From assembly GCA_041447245.1 (NCBI GenBank), contig JBGMEA010000020.1, forward strand, positions 1 through 64,000: a stretch of 64,000 nt of DNA, in the 5' to 3' direction. Positions 60,045 through 64,000 of the stretch are shown piece after piece; positions within the stretch are counted from its first letter, which is position 1, and every line of letters begins with the position of its first letter. The notes under the pieces were generated by a model. The model did not search any database. It saw only the letters and a list, made by a program, of their open reading frames with translations, and was not told the origin of the DNA. The DNA is from JBGMEA01 sp041447245. GTDB taxonomy: Bacteria > Bacillota > Clostridia > Eubacteriales > Anaerofustaceae. The position numbers were made by a program, and so were the translations under genes.

Positions 60045-60095
60045 GAATTACTGCGGTGCGGTGTTGAGATACTATACGGTTGAGGAGACTGAGGT

Positions 60096-61955
60096 TTGAA
60101 AAAAAAGAGTTTAGGAACACTGATATTTTATGTGCTGATTATTTTGGGTGCGTTTCTGTATATCGGCAGTATTACCGGAAACAACATTTTCAGCAACGGA
60201 AATGTGGAAAAAATCACTTATAACGAACTTGTTACATACATCCAAAATGATCAGGTGGCAAGTATTGAAATCAGCATGGGCAAAAACGAGACTGCATATG
60301 TGCAGGCAAAACTGACGCAGCAGAATGCAGGAACCGATCAATATGTGACCGCATACGCACCGATCGCCGAATTCAATACCATGATCGATGCATATTTATC
60401 CGATCATCCGGGAACGATCGATGTGACCTACGGAATGCTTTCGGAGGATACTTGGTCTACTATTTTGATGATCGTCATGATGATTGCAGTGATCGGGTTT
60501 GTATTCTTTATCTTCATGAGCCAACAGGGTGGCGGCGGAGGCAAAGTGATGAACTTCGGCAAAAGTAAAGCCCGCCTGTATATGCGCAGTGATAAAGATG
60601 TGACATTTAAAAACGTAGCCGGCGCGGATGAAGAAAAAGAAGAATTGGCAGAAATCGTAGATTTCTTGAAATATCCGGATCGATATATGAAGTTGGGTGC
60701 CAGAATTCCGAAAGGGGTGCTGCTTGTAGGCCCTCCGGGAACAGGGAAAACACTGTTGGCTCGGGCAACGGCAGGAGAAGCCGGGGTGCCGTTTTTCACA
60801 ATCAGCGGTTCCGATTTTGTGGAAATGTTTGTGGGGGTCGGGGCGTCAAGAGTCCGTGATTTGTTTGAGAGTGCAAAGAAAAATGCCCCCTGTATTGTAT
60901 TCATTGATGAAATCGATGCCGTCGGACGACACCGCGGGGCAGGACTCGGCGGCGGAAACGATGAACGGGAACAAACGTTGAATCAATTGCTTGTCGAAAT
61001 GGACGGGTTTACGGATCATCAGGGAATTATCGTGATTGCTGCCACAAACAGAGCAGATATTCTGGATCCGGCTTTAATGAGGCCGGGTCGCTTTGACCGA
61101 CAGATCAAAGTCGGTTTGCCGGACGTAAAGGGTCGGGAAGAAATTTTGGAAGTTCACTCCAAAAACAAACCGTTGGATCCTGAAGTGAAGCTGAAAACCA
61201 TCGCGCAGGGAACGGCAGGGTTTACCGGAGCCGATCTTGAAAACATCATGAATGAATCTTCATTGCTTGCGGCCAGAGAGAAGAAAAAATCAATCACGAT
61301 GACGGAGATCGAAGAGGCGATCAAACGGGTTGCCATCGGTCCCGCGAAAAAAAGCAAATTGGTTTCGGATGAAGATAAACGATCGACGGCTTATCATGAG
61401 ACCGGTCATGCTGTGGTGGCACAGGTATTGCCATCTACCGATCCGGTGCATGAAATTTCGATTATTCCTCGCGGGCATGCCGGAGGGTATACGTTGCAAT
61501 TGCCTGAAAAAGACAATGAATACACATTAAAAAACAAATTGCTTAATGATATTACAATTTATTTCGGGGGCAGAGCGGCAGAAGAATTGTTCCTGGATGA
61601 TATCAGTACGGGAGCATACAGTGATATCAAACAGGCCAGCAGATTGGCTCGTTTAATGATTACGGAGCTCGGGATGAGTGAAGAATTGGGACCGATCAAC
61701 TTCGGCAGCGGCGAAGAAGACGTATTTATCGGGAGAGATTTGTTGCGTTCGAAAAATTTCAGCGAAGAAGTATCTTCCACTATCGACAGGGAAGTGAAAA
61801 AAATTATCGATCAATGCCATCAGAAAGCAAGAGATATTCTTACCGAAAACAAAGAGAAAGTGGATTTGATCGTGAAATATCTGTTGGAAAAAGAAACGCT
61901 CAGCGGAGATGAGTTCAGACGTATCTTTGATTCGGGATCGATCGAGATCGCTTAA
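60096..61955 (+). CDS. ftsH: ATP-dependent zinc metalloprotease FtsH
   Basis: A 619-residue membrane AAA+ protease. Two membrane helices (about 8-24 and 121-141) flank an outside domain. Walker A GPPGTGKT is at 212-219, Walker B is CIVFIDEIDAV, and the SRH is ATNRADILDPALMRPGRFDRQ. The zinc site is HETGH at 434-438, with Thr in place of the usual Ala. The start is TTG with GAGGAG upstream. A strong terminator follows. Confidence 0.98.
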   Translation: MKKKSLGTLIFYVLIILGAFLYIGSITGNNIFSNGNVEKITYNELVTYIQNDQVASIEISMGKNETAYVQAKLTQQNAGTDQYVTAYAPIAEFNTMIDAYLSDHPGTIDVTYGMLSEDTWSTILMIVMMIAVIGFVFFIFMSQQGGGGGKVMNFGKSKARLYMRSDKDVTFKNVAGADEEKEELAEIVDFLKYPDRYMKLGARIPKGVLLVGPPGTGKTLLARATAGEAGVPFFTISGSDFVEMFVGVGASRVRDLFESAKKNAPCIVFIDEIDAVGRHRGAGLGGGNDEREQTLNQLLVEMDGFTDHQGIIVIAATNRADILDPALMRPGRFDRQIKVGLPDVKGREEILEVHSKNKPLDPEVKLKTIAQGTAGFTGADLENIMNESSLLAAREKKKSITMTEIEEAIKRVAIGPAKKSKLVSDEDKRSTAYHETGHAVVAQVLPSTDPVHEISIIPRGHAGGYTLQLPEKDNEYTLKNKLLNDITIYFGGRAAEELFLDDISTGAYSDIKQASRLARLMITELGMSEELGPINFGSGEEDVFIGRDLLRSKNFSEEVSSTIDREVKKIIDQCHQKARDILTENKEKVDLIVKYLLEKETLSGDEFRRIFDSGSIEIA

Positions 61956-61970
61956 AAATCGTAATCTTTC

Positions 61971-62008
61971 AGATAACCGTCCGATGAATCCGACGGTTAT
62001 CTTTTTTT
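61971..62008 (+). terminator. tilS-hpt-ftsH terminator
   Basis: AGATAACCGTC, 10-nt loop, GACGGTTATCT (11 bp) followed by seven T. Confidence 0.95.
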
Positions 62009-62061
62009 GTGTAAAGGCAGAAATGTCTGTGGGGATTAGCAAATAATTATCACGAGATGCA

Positions 62062-62090
62062 TTGAGAAAGATATTGTTTCATGATATAAT
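62062..62090 (+). promoter_or_regulatory. ytxH promoter
   Basis: TTGAGA (62062-62067), 17-bp spacer, TATAAT (62085-62090) with an extended -10 TG. The start site would be near 62097. Confidence 0.8.
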
Positions 62091-62152
62091 AATTCAACAA
62101 ACATTCTTTCTGAGTCAATGTGACGAATCATAAAGAAGAACGGAGGATAATC

Positions 62153-62464
62153 ATGGCAAGAGGAAAATTTGTTTTTGGATTTTTAATGGGTGCGATCGCA
62201 GGTGTCGCGGCAAAGATTATCTATGACAACAAAGACGAAGTTACAGAAATTTTGAAACAGAAGGCGGAAGATGCCCGAGAAGGGATCACCAATTTTGTCG
62301 ATTACGCATCGGACAGAATTTCCGATTTTGGAGAAGAAGTAGGAAAGAAAGCAACGGAATATTCGGAATATGCAAAGGAACAGCTTCAGGAACTGAAAGA
62401 AACACTCAACGATGAAACATATACGTTCCCGAATGAACAGGATGAAACATCAAGCGAAGAATAG
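62153..62464 (+). CDS. YtxH domain-containing protein
   Basis: A 103-residue protein: a glycine/alanine-rich membrane segment (about 6-24, FGFLMGAIAGVAAKIIY) then a charged helix. This is the YtxH plan, seen in small Firmicutes envelope or stress proteins of unclear function. CGGAGG lies before the chosen ATG; an ATG eleven codons upstream lacks a site. Followed after 15 nt by a DUF948-like gene, a pairing known from Bacillota (YtxG/YtxH). Confidence 0.85.
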   Translation: MARGKFVFGFLMGAIAGVAAKIIYDNKDEVTEILKQKAEDAREGITNFVDYASDRISDFGEEVGKKATEYSEYAKEQLQELKETLNDETYTFPNEQDETSSEE

Positions 62465-62479
62465 AAAGCGGGCAATGAG

Positions 62480-62887
62480 ATGCAAGTATGGGAAATCGTC
62501 GTCTTAATTGCCGGCATCGCGTTTGTGGCGCTTGTCGTTTATGCAATTATTGCGATCAGAAAGATGCTTTTGACACTGAACAAGGTGGATACATTAATCT
62601 CGGAAAATGAAGCATCCGTAACAGCCATCGTAAAGAATGTCGATACGATTTCAAATGATACGAAAGAAATAGTGACTAAGGTCAGCAATGTCGTTTCACA
62701 CGCGGACAAAATGGCGGCGTCTCTGAAAAGCGGCGGTTTAAACGCGTTGGAATATATTCCCAATGTGAAACGAATTTATGATGTCGCAAGCATCGCGTTT
62801 GCGGGATTGAAAATAATCAAGAGTATACGAACCAGACACAAAAAGAAAAAACTGACGAAAACAAAAGAATCTGGGAAAAGGAAGTAA
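62480..62887 (+). CDS. DUF948-like (YtxG/YoxC-type) membrane protein
   Basis: A 135-residue protein with one N-terminal helix (about 4-26), a long heptad-like region (about 35-90, with repeated V/I and T/S spacing) and a very basic C-terminus (RTRHKKKKLTKTK). This matches DUF948 proteins such as YtxG. Function unknown. Paired with the YtxH gene, probably one transcript. Confidence 0.8.
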   Translation: MQVWEIVVLIAGIAFVALVVYAIIAIRKMLLTLNKVDTLISENEASVTAIVKNVDTISNDTKEIVTKVSNVVSHADKMAASLKSGGLNALEYIPNVKRIYDVASIAFAGLKIIKSIRTRHKKKKLTKTKESGKRK

Positions 62888-62972
62888 GGTTCTCATCCTT
62901 ACCTCTCAGGTTCTTTTTGCTTTTTACACTACAAATTTATATTTGAGCGGTTCGCCGCGAGTGGAGGCAGTT

Positions 62973-64000
62973 ATGAAAACTTATGAGTCAAAGGATTTAC
63001 GAAACGTTGCTCTATTGGGCCATGGCGGAAGCGGGAAGACGATTCTTGCCGAAGCTATGGCACTGAAAACAAAACTGATTGATCGTATGGGTAAAATCGA
63101 GGATCGTTCCACGATATCCGATTATGACCCGGAAGAACAGAATCGGGCGATATCCATTTCTACTTCCTTGATTCCTATGGAATATAGGAATACGAAAATC
63201 AATGTATTGGATACCCCCGGTTATTTTGATTTTGTGGGGGAACAGGCGGAAGCATTGCGGGCAGCCGATGCGGCAGTGATTGTATTGGATGCAATGAGCG
63301 GCGTTGAAGTCGGTTCGGAAAAAGCATGGGAAGCCGTTCAGGAAGCAGGGATTCCATGTATGATCGTGATAAATAAACTGGATCGTGAGAATGTTGATTT
63401 TGAAAAGGCGATTGGATCTGTTGAATCCCTGTTCGGAGGCAAAGCGGTTGCTTTTGATTTGCCGATCAATGAAGGTGTGGGGTTTAATCGGATTTATGAT
63501 GTAGTAAATGCCAAAGCATATGAATATGAAAAAGGAATCGCGAAAGAAACGGATGCTCCCCAAAATATTATTTCTTCCGCCGAAGAAAAGAAGGACTCCT
63601 TATTGGAAACCGCTGCTTCCTCAAACGAGGAATTGATGGAAAAATATCTTGAAGGGGAAGCATTGACTGAAGACGAAATCAATTCCGGTATCAAAACAGC
63701 TGTTTTGGAAGGAGATATGATTCCTGTAGTCAGTGTGTCGGCATTGAATTTGACGGGTGTGGATCGCCTTTTGGATATGATCGTTGATTTAATGCCATCG
63801 CCGTTGGATTCCAAACGGGATGCAATCGATCCGGCAAAGCCGGTCAGTGTTTTCGTATTTAAAACGATTGCAGATCCATACGTCGGGAAATTGTCGATGT
63901 TCAAGGTGATGAGCGGGTCTGTCGTTGCCGGGCTGGAATTGCATAATATCGACAAAGACAAAAAAGAAAAAGTGAACCATTTATACACAATGATCGGGAA
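62973..64000 (+). CDS. EF-G-like translation GTPase, truncated by window end
   Basis: The first ~342 codons of a large GTPase of the EF-G superfamily, cut off by the window edge. G1 is GHGGSGKT (16-23) rather than AHIDAGKT, G3 is DTPGY (80-84) with Tyr where EF-G has the catalytic His, and G4 is NKLD (134-137). These features match the FusA2-like paralogue, not the essential EF-G, so I give no symbol. GTGGAGG precedes the ATG. The region after the G domain (about 180-245) is acidic and less conserved. Confidence 0.85.
   Translation, partial: MKTYESKDLRNVALLGHGGSGKTILAEAMALKTKLIDRMGKIEDRSTISDYDPEEQNRAISISTSLIPMEYRNTKINVLDTPGYFDFVGEQAEALRAADAAVIVLDAMSGVEVGSEKAWEAVQEAGIPCMIVINKLDRENVDFEKAIGSVESLFGGKAVAFDLPINEGVGFNRIYDVVNAKAYEYEKGIAKETDAPQNIISSAEEKKDSLLETAASSNEELMEKYLEGEALTEDEINSGIKTAVLEGDMIPVVSVSALNLTGVDRLLDMIVDLMPSPLDSKRDAIDPAKPVSVFVFKTIADPYVGKLSMFKVMSGSVVAGLELHNIDKDKKEKVNHLYTMIG

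Noticed and set aside
1..64000. CRISPR arrays, tRNA or rRNA genes, IS elements, prophage, restriction or toxin-antitoxin systems
   Set aside because: I looked for regularly spaced repeats, cloverleaf-like stems with GTTCRANNC, and transposase, integrase or defence motifs and found none.

Overview
The window reads as a piece of a Bacillota (Firmicutes) chromosome, most likely a member of the Clostridia. The evidence is a dcw cluster with a SpoVD-like PASTA transpeptidase, cdaA-cdaR-glmM, tilS-hpt-ftsH, rho next to rpmE, an ispH-rpsA gene fusion, a V-type ATPase operon in place of an F-type one, strong AGGAGG ribosome binding sites, several TTG starts and TTGAAA/TATAAT promoters. The sequence does not support a genus. 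Apart from the first kilobase the window is dense housekeeping DNA. I saw no tRNA, rRNA, CRISPR array, insertion sequence or prophage.

Layout. 1-1010: non-coding repeat DNA with two 355-bp direct repeats and small palindromes. 1020-2102: a PadR repressor with a membrane partner under a direct-repeat operator. 2243-5214 (minus strand): degV, rpmE and a rho with a duplicated RNA-binding domain. 5717-8826: sua5-ywlE-rpiB-upp-dCMP deaminase. 9005-18039: nine-gene V/A-type ATPase operon in the order of the Enterococcus hirae ntp operon, with a sodium-type rotor site. 18062-19586: pyrophosphatase and a PhzF-like protein. 19682-31862: division and cell-wall cluster mraZ-rsmH-ftsL-ftsI-murF-mraY-murD-ftsW-murG-ftsQ-ftsZ. 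32043-39382: an orphan 63-residue protein, serC-serA, a flavoprotein, and cmk-plsC-ispH/rpsA. 39373-43194: a membrane-anchored protein and tig-clpP-clpX. 43370-48483 (minus): cdaA-cdaR-flavoprotein-glmM. 48525-54275: a membrane protein, dnaE and a ZapA-like protein. 54245-58031 (minus): secA-prfB. 58081-62008: tilS-hpt-ftsH. 62062-64000: YtxH and DUF948-like proteins and a truncated EF-G-like GTPase.

How it works together. The window joins precursor supply and assembly of peptidoglycan (GlmM, MurF/D/G, MraY, FtsW, FtsI) with division (FtsZ, FtsQ, FtsL, ZapA), c-di-AMP signalling beside GlmM, envelope proteostasis and export (SecA, FtsH), cytosolic proteostasis (trigger factor, ClpXP) and translation (RF2, TilS, Sua5, RsmH, L31, S1). 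The V-ATPase lies where the Bacillus-type locus (ywlC-ywlE-ywlF-upp-atp) carries F-type ATP synthase.

Most unusual points: a Rho factor with two tandem cold-shock/OB RNA-binding domains, the V-for-F ATPase exchange, palindromes with covarying stems, two genes that look leaderless (tilS and the 39411 membrane protein), and an uncharacterised 63-residue basic protein with its own promoter, 5' hairpin and terminator.
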